Of a DNA stretch of 64,000 bases, positions 7,389 through 16,900 are shown in pieces. The notes beneath the pieces are model-generated. The model was not told the origin of the DNA and did not search any database. It worked only from the letters and a program-made list of their open reading frames with translations. Position 1 is the stretch's first letter, and every line of letters begins with the position of its first letter. Position numbers and translations under genes: made by a program. The stretch is from Mycolicibacterium sphagni (lineage in GTDB: Bacteria > Actinomycetota > Actinomycetes > Mycobacteriales > Mycobacteriaceae): NCBI RefSeq assembly GCF_013337765.1, contig NZ_VBSB01000001.1:1-64000 (forward strand). The letters are read 5' to 3'.

Positions 7389-10013
7389 ATGCGCTTGTCG
7401 TGGCCACTGATCGGCCGGACCGGGCAGATGCGAACCATCGAGTCCGCGATCGCGGCCCCCGACGTCGCGGGGGTCGTCGTGTCCGGGGCGGCCGGCGTCG
7501 GCAAGACCCGGATCGCGCGGGAGGCGCTGAGTTTCGCCAAGTCGCGGGGATTCGAGGTCAGGTGGGTCGTGGGTGCGTCCTCGGCCCGGTCTATTCCGCT
7601 GGGCGCCTTCACTACCTGGACCCAGCCCGGCGCAACCGAGACCGTTCAGTTGGTGCGCGGCGTCATCGATTCGTTGGCCACCCGGCGCTCGGGTGCTCGG
7701 GTGGTGCTGGCAGTCGACGACGCGCACCTGCTGGACGATCTGTCGATATTCGTCGTCCATCAGCTCGTTCAGCGCAACGTCGCCACGGTGGTCTTGACTG
7801 TGCGCGACGGTGAGCCAGTCCCCTCGGCACTGCAGGAGGTTTGGACCTCCTCCCCGTTCGATCGCCTCGACGTCCAGCCGCTATCCCTCGACGAGACCAC
7901 AGCGGTACTCGCCGCCACTCTGACTGGCGCCGTGGAACCCAGTTCATCGCAACGTCTTTGGAAGTTGACGGGCGGTAATGCCCTGTACCTGCGCAATATC
8001 GTCGAGCAGGAGGTGGCAGACGGGCGGCTCGCACCGCAGCGCGACACCTGGCGGTGGAGCGGCGATCCTGATCTGCCTGCCGATCTGATCGGGTTGGTCG
8101 AATCCCGGATCGGCACGCTACCCGCCCCCGTCGGCGACGTGATCGACGTGGTGGCTGTCGCCGAGCCGATGGATCTGGACACGCTCATGCGAATCACCGA
8201 TCCGGCAGCGATTGAAGACGCCGAGAACCGCAATCTCATCACACTGGAGCCCGGCGGCGGCAGGGTCCAGGTGCGGGTTGCTCACCCGATCTACAGCGAG
8301 GTGCGGCGGCGGCGCGCTTCGCTGACCCGGCTGCGACGACTTCGCGGACTGGTAGCGGCGGAATTAGCCAAAGCTGTTGATGCCGACGATATCCGGGCAG
8401 TCGTGAAGCGGGCGGCGTTGGGCATGGAGTCCGATCTACCACCCGACACCGACCTTCTCATTCGGGCGGCACACGGCGCGGTGTGGATGGCGGACCTGCA
8501 GCTCGCCGATCGACTTGCCGAGGCCGCAGTTGCCGCCGGAGCCGGACCAGAGCCGAATTTCGTTCGGGCGCATGCACTCTCCTGGCTGTCGCGGGGTGAG
8601 GAAGCCGACGCGGTCCTCGACGGAGTGGAAACCGGCGCGCTCACCGATGTCGACCGGGCCCGCCTCGCCTTTCTGCGCGCCAGCAACGTGCTGTGGGCGC
8701 TCGGCAATCCGGGACGTGCGATCGAGATCGTCGACCAGGCATCCGGCATCACCACACCGCAAGCACTCGGCTACCTCGATGCGTTCCGCACGGTGCACTG
8801 GTTCGCCACCGACGACCCGCAGGCCGCTACGCGGGCGGCGAAGGAACTCGTGGTTGACGACCTGCCCCCGGTCGTCGGTGCCGAGATCGGCTGGGCACTC
8901 ACGGTGATCTCGGGCGAGGCGGGCAAGACCGCCGAGGCGGAGGCTCGCGCGGAGGCCGGATACCTCGCCGCGACCCGTCGCTTTGATGCCCCCCAGATGC
9001 GGTTCAACATCGCCGATGCCCATCTCACGGCACTGCTGCTGGCCGGCCGGGTCCGCGAGGCCGTTGCGGTGGCCGCCCAGGTGCGCAGCCAAGGCGACGA
9101 CCTTCCCGGCGATGCTCATCTGCTCGGAGCCGCGGTGGCCGGCCGGGCCGCGCTGGGCGCCGGGCAGCTCGATTCGGCGTGCCAGTTGTTGAAACAAGCC
9201 ACCCTCGGCCTCTCTGCCGCCGGTCATGTCATGGGGTGGGGGTTCCGCTACGACGTCGTGCTCGTGACCGCACTCGCGATGCACGGTGACACCGACGAGG
9301 CCGCCGCGCGGATGGCCGAGCTCGACAACGTTCGACGCCCGTTCCGGTCGCTGGACTATGAGCGGAGCCTGGCCCGCGCGTGGGTGGTAGCGAGCCAAGG
9401 CGCGGTGAGCGAGGCGATCGGCGGCTGCCTGTCGGCTGCCGAAAGAGCCTCGGAAAAAGGCCAATTCGCTGCCGAGGTGCTCTGTCTGCAAACAGCCGCC
9501 CAGTTCGGAGACCGAACCCGTGCCGCACGATTGGCCGAGCTGGAGTCCGATGTCGAGGGACCGAGGGTAGGGCTGGTCGCCCGCTTCGCCGCCGCCTTGC
9601 AGGATGGCGATGCTGGCGAACTGTCCTTGGTATCAGAAGGTTTCGAAGAGCTGGGTGATGTGGTCGCCGCCGTCGACGCGGCCGCGCACGCCGCCCTTGC
9701 GTACCGGCGTCACGACCAGCGCGGGTCGGCTCTGGGGTGTTCGACCCGTGCCGCGGCGCTGGCCGAAGGCTGCGGTGGGCTGGTCACGCCGGCGCTGCGC
9801 CAGGCCGCCGAACCGTTGCCGCTGACCGAGCGGGAGCGGGAAATCGCGATGCTGATCGGTCAAGGGCTGTCCAACCGCGCGATTGCCGAGCGGCTGACAC
9901 TGTCGGTCCGCACCGTCGAAAGTCATGTCCTGCGAGCCATGGCCAAGACCGGATGTTCCAGCCGCGAGGAGCTCGCCGCGTTGGTGCGCCGCTCTGGCCG
10001 CAAATTGCAGTAG
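7389..10013 (+). CDS. Large LuxR-type (LAL-like) ATPase transcriptional regulator
   Basis: 874 residues. Walker A is SGAAGVGKTR (Lys39) and Walker B is VVLAVDDAHLLDDL, giving an N-terminal STAND/AAA-type ATPase. A long helical, TPR-like middle follows. The C-terminus is a LuxR helix-turn-helix: LTEREREIAMLIGQGLSNRA then SVRTVESHVLRAMAKTG. It begins 4 nt after the P450 stop, so it is likely in the same transcript and may control that operon in response to an inducer; that is inference. The stop codon sits in a 20-bp perfect palindrome. Confidence 0.88.
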   Translation: MRLSWPLIGRTGQMRTIESAIAAPDVAGVVVSGAAGVGKTRIAREALSFAKSRGFEVRWVVGASSARSIPLGAFTTWTQPGATETVQLVRGVIDSLATRRSGARVVLAVDDAHLLDDLSIFVVHQLVQRNVATVVLTVRDGEPVPSALQEVWTSSPFDRLDVQPLSLDETTAVLAATLTGAVEPSSSQRLWKLTGGNALYLRNIVEQEVADGRLAPQRDTWRWSGDPDLPADLIGLVESRIGTLPAPVGDVIDVVAVAEPMDLDTLMRITDPAAIEDAENRNLITLEPGGGRVQVRVAHPIYSEVRRRRASLTRLRRLRGLVAAELAKAVDADDIRAVVKRAALGMESDLPPDTDLLIRAAHGAVWMADLQLADRLAEAAVAAGAGPEPNFVRAHALSWLSRGEEADAVLDGVETGALTDVDRARLAFLRASNVLWALGNPGRAIEIVDQASGITTPQALGYLDAFRTVHWFATDDPQAATRAAKELVVDDLPPVVGAEIGWALTVISGEAGKTAEAEARAEAGYLAATRRFDAPQMRFNIADAHLTALLLAGRVREAVAVAAQVRSQGDDLPGDAHLLGAAVAGRAALGAGQLDSACQLLKQATLGLSAAGHVMGWGFRYDVVLVTALAMHGDTDEAAARMAELDNVRRPFRSLDYERSLARAWVVASQGAVSEAIGGCLSAAERASEKGQFAAEVLCLQTAAQFGDRTRAARLAELESDVEGPRVGLVARFAAALQDGDAGELSLVSEGFEELGDVVAAVDAAAHAALAYRRHDQRGSALGCSTRAAALAEGCGGLVTPALRQAAEPLPLTEREREIAMLIGQGLSNRAIAERLTLSVRTVESHVLRAMAKTGCSSREELAALVRRSGRKLQ

Positions 10014-10025
10014 TGCACTACTGCA
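10006..10025. promoter_or_regulatory. 20-bp perfect palindrome over the LuxR-type gene stop codon
   Basis: TGCAGTAGTGCACTACTGCA is a perfect 20-bp dyad with no spacer, and TAG at 10011-10013 is the stop codon. A dyad without a loop fits a dimeric DNA-binding site better than a hairpin terminator. It lies 33 bp before the next gene, so it may be that gene's operator. Confidence 0.5.
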
Positions 10026-10058
10026 TGCATCCACGCCGATCCGCACAATGATGAACAC

Positions 10059-10634
10059 GTGTTCAGAGGTTGCCGATCCACTGTCGCCGCCGTCAGCGCG
10101 GCCATCATGGTGGTGGGACTCGTCACGGCATCGCCCGAACACGACGCGGGCCATCCCCCGCGCACCGCACATCCAGCGGTCGCGCTGGCCGTATCGACCA
10201 CGTCATTCCAACCACACACTGCGGGTGGGCGGTCGGCATCCCGGTCCCCCAGCGCTTCATCCTTGTCGCCGACGACTCCCCTGGTGGAGCTCTTCGCGCC
10301 GATAGCCGTAGGCGGATTCGTCGCCGCCGTGGGCGTGTCAATCGTTGCCCTTCTCGGTGTCTTTTTCGCTGCATTGGTTGTCATCGGGCCGGTGTTTCTC
10401 GTGAGCGACGCCTTTGGCCTGGGACTCCGGGAGTATGTCCGTCACCACCTGCCCACGCCGGCCGCGGGACACGCGATCGCGGCGACTAACAAAACCATCC
10501 AACCGTCGGCGCGACGAACCGCTCGCCATGCCCCCGTGCGCAGACCAATGCCGGTCAGGAAGCCAGCGAGCGCTCAACACACAAAGCGCACGTCGGTAGC
10601 CACCAGCGGGCGGCTGCCGCGAGATAGCCGGTGA
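10059..10634 (+). CDS. Hypothetical membrane protein
   Basis: 191 residues from GTG10059. There is an N-terminal hydrophobic segment (TVAAVSAAIMVVGLVTA), a Ser/Pro/Thr-rich stretch, and a strong membrane helix or hairpin around residues 75-115 (IAVGGFVAAVGVSIVALLGV, FFAALVVIGPVFLVSDAFGL). The C-terminus is basic (SARRTARHAPVRRPMPVRK). No enzyme motif is seen and the family is not recognised. Composition matches the neighbours, and it ends in a shared terminator hairpin facing the cyclase gene. Confidence 0.55.
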   Translation: MFRGCRSTVAAVSAAIMVVGLVTASPEHDAGHPPRTAHPAVALAVSTTSFQPHTAGGRSASRSPSASSLSPTTPLVELFAPIAVGGFVAAVGVSIVALLGVFFAALVVIGPVFLVSDAFGLGLREYVRHHLPTPAAGHAIAATNKTIQPSARRTARHAPVRRPMPVRKPASAQHTKRTSVATSGRLPRDSR

Positions 10635-10682
10635 GCGCTGGCTCCGGCCCGCTGGGGGGACAGGCTGGAGTCAGCGCTCACC
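10630..10682. terminator. Bidirectional terminator hairpin overlapping both convergent stops
   Basis: GGTGAGCGCTG (10630-10640) pairs perfectly with CAGCGCTCACC (10672-10682), and the next five bases inward pair with one mismatch. The stem covers the stop codon of the membrane protein gene (10632-10634) and of the cyclase gene (10671-10673). No T-tract is present, as is usual for mycobacteria. Confidence 0.65.
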
Positions 10683-13600
10683 CTTCTCCATCGCCTGAGC
10701 CGAGGCGATATGACCGTCGAAGCCGAGCGATTCGGCCATGGCGCGATAGCTGGCCACCAGGTCGCGGTAGGACGGGTCGGCGCGTGCGCGTGCCAGCAGC
10801 GCCTGCACCCGCAGTACGGTGACGTCGCGTATCGCCAAGACATCGTCGGGTCGCATCGTCGCCACGCGACCGATCTCCGCTTCGGCGTCGGCCAAGTCGT
10901 CGCCGGCCCCGCGCTCGATCAGCGCCTCCGCCAGAATCCCAATGCCGGCAAGGCAATACCCGAGCCGTCCGTCCGCATACAGCTCGTCGACCGCACGGCG
11001 CATCATCGTGATGGCGGCGTCACGGTCGCCGACCCACGCTCGCTCGCGGGCAACCCACAACGCGGTGACGGGCACCAGGGACGGTATGCGCACCCGCAGC
11101 ATGACGAGGGCCTGCTCCATCAGCTCCAGTCCCCGCCGCCGGTCATCCGGGTTCTCCCGATGCAACAACACAAGTCCCAACCCGTACTCGCACAGGGTCA
11201 CCGCGTTGTCGTTGCCGGTTCTCTGCGCGGTTTGCATGGCCTCTTCGCTTGCCCGAACCGCGGCATCGTCGGCAAGAAATACCCCGTATGCGATCTCGAG
11301 GCCGTAGGTCCAGGCGAGAACGAACGCCAGCGTTGCCGGGTCGGAGTCGTGAGCCATCGCGAGGGCGTCGCGGAGGTCCTCACGCCATCCGGACCTGCCC
11401 TGCCACCACCGGGCAATTCCGCGGAAAGCTGTCGCGACCGACAGTGGCGAGGCCATTCCGAAGACAGAACCTATCGCGGCATCACCGGCGGCCAGGTCGA
11501 TGACCGTCTGTGTCCACCGCGCGATCTCGTCGAATTCTCCGGTGTTGAACCAGCTGGCGAACGCGACGAATCCCACCCCGACGGTCAAGTTGGCGTCGCC
11601 GATCGACTCGAGCAGCGCCATCTGTTCGGACGCCAGCCTCGCGGCTTCTTCGGCCCGACGTGCGTAGAGGTATTCGGTCACCAACCCCGTCATGCCGATG
11701 GCAAGCGAGACCTTGTCGCCGGCCGCGCTACACAATTCCGTCAGCTGGGCAAACCTCCCCCGACTCTGTTCGGCGTCGCCGGCATGAAAGTCGCTGGCGC
11801 ACAGCATGGTCAGCGGCGCGATGCGCATCGACAGTTCGACGGGGCCATCCTGCGGGATTCGTTCGGCAATGCGGACTGCCCGCTGCCAGCACAGCCGGGC
11901 AGCCACGATATCGCGCTTGGCCGACCAGGTGGCCGCCCGCATCTGCCAGCCGTACGCGGCGCGCGGATCACCGGCCGAGTCGAGGTGTTCGGCAATCAAT
12001 GCCGCGTTCTCCTCCACCGCTTCGGGTGCACACGCCTCGATCGCGGCAGCCAGCCGCCGATGCCATTCGCTGCGACCGGATTTCAACTGCGCTTCGTATG
12101 CCACGGCACGGATCAAGGGATGGTGGAAGGCGTATTCGGTCAGTGCCGAAAGTTTCACCTTGTCGATCAACTCCGTGTTCAGGAGCTCGGTGAAATTGGC
12201 ATCGACACCCATCGACGCAACCAACTCTGCGCTGAAGCGCTCGCCGATGACCGACGCCGCATTCAACGTCTGCCGTGCCGAGGCGGCCAGCCGGTCGATG
12301 CGCGCGGCGATGGCCGCCTGCACCGTCGCCGGCACGGTGATTTCGGAAACGTCTCCGGCGCAAAGGTAGTGGCCGCGTTTGCCGGTCAGCACGCCGCGCT
12401 GGGCAAGTTCGCGCACCATCTCCTCGGCGAAGAACGGATTTCCTGCCGCTCGGTCGGCGATGATCGCCGCCAGGTCACCGACCGTGTGATCTGCCCCCAG
12501 CAATTCGTACAGCAGGGTTGCGATCTCTGAATCAGCAAGGGGGGAAAGCGGTATCGTGCGCGCACCCGGCAACCGCACCAGCGGTCCGTCGTATTCCGGG
12601 CGCGAGGTGATCAGTGCCAACGTCGGCGACTGGTCGATGACAGCGAGGAAGTCGGTCAGCATCGACTCGCTGACCGCGTCGATCCACTGCACGTCCTCGA
12701 TGACGAGGAGTACTCGCCGGGTGCGGGCCAGTGACGCGTTGTTGATCAGCGCGGTCAATCGCCGGCGCCGCGCATCCGGATTGATGGCCGGCAAGGGCAA
12801 TTCGGGATCGGCGATGCCGAGCAGGTCATCGAGCAGCAGCAGATCCTGCGGGTCGGCGTCGGGCACGATGGCGTGTGCTCGCGCACGGGCAGTCTCACCG
12901 TCAAGTTCTGCGACACCGATGCTGGCCCGCAGCAGTCGCGCGACAACCCCGAACGGGACGTCGCGGGCATGTGACTCGCAAAAGACCCACACCGCCTCGG
13001 CCCCGCGTGCCGCGGCCAGCGCCGCCGCCTCCCGGGCGACGCGGGACTTTCCGATCCCCGGCGGCGCCACGACGTTCAGGACGCCGCCCCTGCCATCGAC
13101 CGCGGAATCGAGCGCCGTCTCGATGGCAGCCATTTCCGCGCTGCGACCGACGAGACTCGACTCGACGCGCCCCAAGCGGCCGCTGCGTGGCGGGATACCG
13201 AGCAGCTGCCGGACTGCGGCCGGTTGTTCGGCGCCCTTGACCCGCACTCGCGCCTGGCCGCCCAGCAGCACCCGGTCCTCGACGAGGGAGGCGGTCGACT
13301 CCGACAGCATCACCCCGCCGGCGGGCGCGACCGATTCCATCCGCTGGGCGAACCCGACGGTCTCGCCGATGGCGCGGTAGCCGAACGCCCCCGAGCCGAT
13401 CTCACCGGCGATCACCCGGCCGGAGTTCAGACCGACCCGAACGCGCATGTCGATACCGTCGCGCTGCTTCACTTCGGCGGCCAGCCGACTCGCCTCGCCC
13501 TGGACCTCGATGGCGGCCATACATGCCCGGAAGGCGTGGTCTTCCAACGCGACGGGGGCACCGAACAGGGCCATGACCCCGTCGCCGTTGTATTCCACGG

Positions 13601-13850
13601 TCCCGCCGTAGCGGCGCAGCACCCTCGTCGACCGTTCCACCAACTCGGTCATGACCTCGCGCAACCGCTCGATGTCGAGGGCCGCCGCGATGTCCATCGA
13701 CCGCTCGACATCGGCGAACAGGACCGTCACGTGCTTGTACTCCGCGGTATCGGCATCAGTCGCCAGCCGAGCCCCGCAGGCACCGCAGAACCGGGCGCCT
13801 CCCGGTGCCTCCGTCTTGCAGGACCGACACACTGCCGTCGCCGATGCCAA
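10671..13850 (-). CDS. Class III adenylate/guanylate cyclase fused to a large ATPase
   Basis: 1059 residues. A zinc ribbon opens the protein (CRSCKTEAPGGARFCGACGA). The cyclase domain follows: VTVLFADVERS carries the first metal Asp and YNGDGVMALFGAPVA the second, with GLNSGRVIAGEIGSG typical of the mycobacterial class. A STAND-type ATPase follows: Walker A VVAPPGIGKSRVAREA and Walker B RVLLVIEDVQWID, then a long TPR-like helical part. M. tuberculosis has several cyclase-ATPase fusions, some with LuxR domains; this one lacks an HTH. Start is TTG13850; a GTG six codons inside is an alternative. Probable role is nucleotide signalling, product base unknown. Confidence 0.88.
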   Translation of the reverse strand: MASATAVCRSCKTEAPGGARFCGACGARLATDADTAEYKHVTVLFADVERSMDIAAALDIERLREVMTELVERSTRVLRRYGGTVEYNGDGVMALFGAPVALEDHAFRACMAAIEVQGEASRLAAEVKQRDGIDMRVRVGLNSGRVIAGEIGSGAFGYRAIGETVGFAQRMESVAPAGGVMLSESTASLVEDRVLLGGQARVRVKGAEQPAAVRQLLGIPPRSGRLGRVESSLVGRSAEMAAIETALDSAVDGRGGVLNVVAPPGIGKSRVAREAAALAAARGAEAVWVFCESHARDVPFGVVARLLRASIGVAELDGETARARAHAIVPDADPQDLLLLDDLLGIADPELPLPAINPDARRRRLTALINNASLARTRRVLLVIEDVQWIDAVSESMLTDFLAVIDQSPTLALITSRPEYDGPLVRLPGARTIPLSPLADSEIATLLYELLGADHTVGDLAAIIADRAAGNPFFAEEMVRELAQRGVLTGKRGHYLCAGDVSEITVPATVQAAIAARIDRLAASARQTLNAASVIGERFSAELVASMGVDANFTELLNTELIDKVKLSALTEYAFHHPLIRAVAYEAQLKSGRSEWHRRLAAAIEACAPEAVEENAALIAEHLDSAGDPRAAYGWQMRAATWSAKRDIVAARLCWQRAVRIAERIPQDGPVELSMRIAPLTMLCASDFHAGDAEQSRGRFAQLTELCSAAGDKVSLAIGMTGLVTEYLYARRAEEAARLASEQMALLESIGDANLTVGVGFVAFASWFNTGEFDEIARWTQTVIDLAAGDAAIGSVFGMASPLSVATAFRGIARWWQGRSGWREDLRDALAMAHDSDPATLAFVLAWTYGLEIAYGVFLADDAAVRASEEAMQTAQRTGNDNAVTLCEYGLGLVLLHRENPDDRRRGLELMEQALVMLRVRIPSLVPVTALWVARERAWVGDRDAAITMMRRAVDELYADGRLGYCLAGIGILAEALIERGAGDDLADAEAEIGRVATMRPDDVLAIRDVTVLRVQALLARARADPSYRDLVASYRAMAESLGFDGHIASAQAMEKGER

Positions 13851-13976
13851 AACTGCACCCCCGAGCCTCGCAGCCCCCCGGCTGCCTCAGGCAACAGTAT
13901 GGCCCTGCGATCTGCCCATCCGTCAATAAATCAACTCCGCACCAGCCCTGTCGGTACCCCCTGGCAGTCTGGACAC

Positions 13977-16900
13977 GTGAGTCCCGCCGATCCGATGGCC
14001 CGGTTCAGTCCGCTGACCCGGCGCTGGTTCACGGGCACCTTCGCCGAGCCGACCGCGGCCCAGGCGCGTGCCTGGTCGGCGGTCGCGGACGGCGACAACA
14101 CGCTGGTCATCGCCCCGACCGGGTCGGGCAAGACGTTGGCGGCGTTTCTGTGGGCGATCGACCGGCTGGCCCATGAGCCGGACCAAAAGGGCACGAGGGT
14201 CCTCTACATCTCCCCGCTGAAGGCGCTGGCCGTCGACGTCGAGCGCAACCTGCGAACCCCGCTGACCGGTATCACCCGCATCGCCGAACGGGAGGGCGTG
14301 CCTGCCCCGCAGATCAGCGTCGGCGTCCGTTCCGGCGATACCCCGCCGGCGCGCCGCCGCGAGCTGATCACCAGGCCACCCGACATCCTGATCACCACAC
14401 CCGAGTCACTGTTCCTGATGCTGACCTCGGCGGCCCGCGAAACGCTGACCAACGTGCAAACCGTCATCGTCGACGAGGTGCACGCCGTGGCGGGCACCAA
14501 GCGCGGCGCGCACCTGGCCCTGTCGCTGGAGCGGCTCGACGCGCTCCTGGAAACTCCGGCCCAGCGCATCGGGCTCTCGGCGACGGTCCGCCCACCGGAG
14601 GAAGTGGCCCGGTTCCTCTCAGGGACCAGGCCGACGACCATCGTCGCGCCGCCGGCCGCCAAGACCTTCGAGCTGGCGGTGCAGGTGCCGGTGCCCGATA
14701 TGGCGAATCTGGAGAACAACACGATCTGGCCCGATGTCGAGGCCCGCATCGTCGACCTCATCGAGGCGCACAACTCGACGATCGTGTTCGCCAATTCCCG
14801 GCGCCTTGCCGAGCGACTCACCGCCCGTATCAACGAGATTCATGCCGAGCGTTCCGGTATCGAGCTGGACGCGCCACCCAACCGGCAAGTGCCAGGCGGG
14901 CCGCCGGCCCACATCATGGGCAGCGGCCAGACCTATGGCGCCGAACCGCTGTTGGCGCGCGCCCACCACGGGTCGGTGTCCAAGGAGCAACGGGCCATCG
15001 TCGAAGACGACCTCAAGAGCGGGCGGCTCAAATCGGTAGTGGCGACGTCGAGCCTGGAGCTCGGGATCGACATGGGCGCAGTCGATTTGGTGATCCAGGT
15101 GGAGGCCCCGCCGTCGGTGGCCAGCGGATTGCAGCGCGTCGGTCGCGCCGGGCACCAGGTCGGCGAGATCTCCCGTGGCGTGCTGTTTCCCAAGCACCGC
15201 ACCGACCTGATCGGCTGTGCGGTCAGCGTGCAGCGCATGCTGGCCGGTCAGATCGAAACCATGCGGGTTCCGACCAATCCGCTCGACATCCTGGCCCAGC
15301 ACACGGTCGCCGCGTGCGCCCTGGAGCCGATCAGCGCCGACGAGTGGTTCGACGTCGTCCGCCGCAGCGCCCCGTTTGCGACGTTGCCGCGCAGCGCCTA
15401 TGAAGCAACCCTGGATCTGCTGTCGGGCAAGTACCCCTCCACCGACTTCGCCGAGCTGCGGCCGCGTCTGATCTATGACCGGGACACCGGCACGCTGACC
15501 GCCCGCCCGGGTGCCCAACGCCTGGCCGTGACGTCCGGCGGGGCCATCCCGGATCGCGGTGCGTTCACCGTGTACCTGGCCACTGATTCCGAAAAACCCT
15601 CGCGGGTAGGCGAACTCGACGAGGAGATGGTCTACGAATCGCGGCCCGGCGACGTCATCTCGTTGGGTGCCACGAGCTGGCGGATCACCGAGATCACCCA
15701 CGACCGGGTGCTGGTCATCCCCGCGCCAGGACAACCGGCGCGCCTGCCGTTCTGGCGTGGTGACGACACCGGCCGGCCCGCCGAGCTTGGCCAGGCGATC
15801 GGGAAGTTCACCGGTGAGCTGGCCGGGCTGGGCCGCGAGGACTTCGAAAAGCGCTGCAGCGATTTGGGGTTCGCCGATTATGCCACCGACAACCTGTGGC
15901 AGCTGCTCGACGATCAGCGCACCGCCACCGCTACCGTGCCCAGCGATACCACTCTGCTGGTGGAACGCTTCCGCGACGAATTGGGCGACTGGCGGGTGGT
16001 GCTGCACTCACCGTACGGCTTGAAGGTGCACGGGCCGCTGGCCCTGGCGGTGAGCAGGCGACTGTTGGAGCGCTACGGAATCGACGAGAAGCCGACGGCC
16101 TCAGACGACGGAATCGTCGTGCGGTTACCCGACACCGAGGATGCCCCACCCGGAGCCGACCTGTTTGTGTTCTCTCCCGACGAGATCGAGCCGCTGGTCA
16201 CCACCGAAGTCGGCGGTTCGGCATTGTTCGCGTCGCGGTTCCGGGAGTGCGCGGCACGCGCCCTGTTGCTGCCCAAGCGCAACCCCGGCAAACGGTCGCC
16301 GCTGTGGCATCAGCGTCAACGGGCGGCCCAATTACTCGATGTCGCACGCAAATTCCCCGACTTTCCGATCGTGCTGGAGGCCGTACGGGAATGCCTGCAG
16401 GATGTCTATGACGTTCCGACACTGACCGAGCTGATGGGCCGCATCGCCCAGCGGCGGGTGCGGTTGGTCGAGGTCGAGACGCCGATGCCGTCGCCGTTCG
16501 CGGCATCGCTGATGTTCGGCTACGTCGGGGCCTTCATGTACGAAGGCGACAGCCCGCTGGCCGAACGCCGCGCGGCCGCGCTGTCATTGGACAGCACGCT
16601 GCTGGCCGAGCTGTTGGGTCGCGTCGAGCTGCGGGAACTGCTCGACCCTGACGTCATCGCGGCCACATCGCGTCAGCTGCAACACCTTTCCGAGGATCGC
16701 AAAGCCCGCGATGCCGAAGGGGTGGCGGACCTGCTGCGTCTGCTCGGTCCACTGACCGAGGACGAGATTGCCGAGCGCTGCACGGCCAGCGATGTCGGCG
16801 GGTGGCTCGATGGCCTGCATGCCGCCAAACGTGTGCTGCCGCTGACGTATGCCGGGCAGTCGTGGTGGACAGGGATCGAGGACATCGGGCGCCTGCGTGA

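Noticed and set aside
10710..12530. 606-codon open frame on the plus strand
   Set aside because: It is antisense to the cyclase-ATPase gene, whose domains are clear, and its translation has no recognisable motif. High GC makes long false frames.
13224..13976. 251-codon N-terminal extension of Lhr
   Set aside because: It is antisense to the cyclase gene; GTG13977 gives the normal Lhr length.
14619..16007. 462-codon open frame on the minus strand
   Set aside because: Antisense to lhr and without family signatures.
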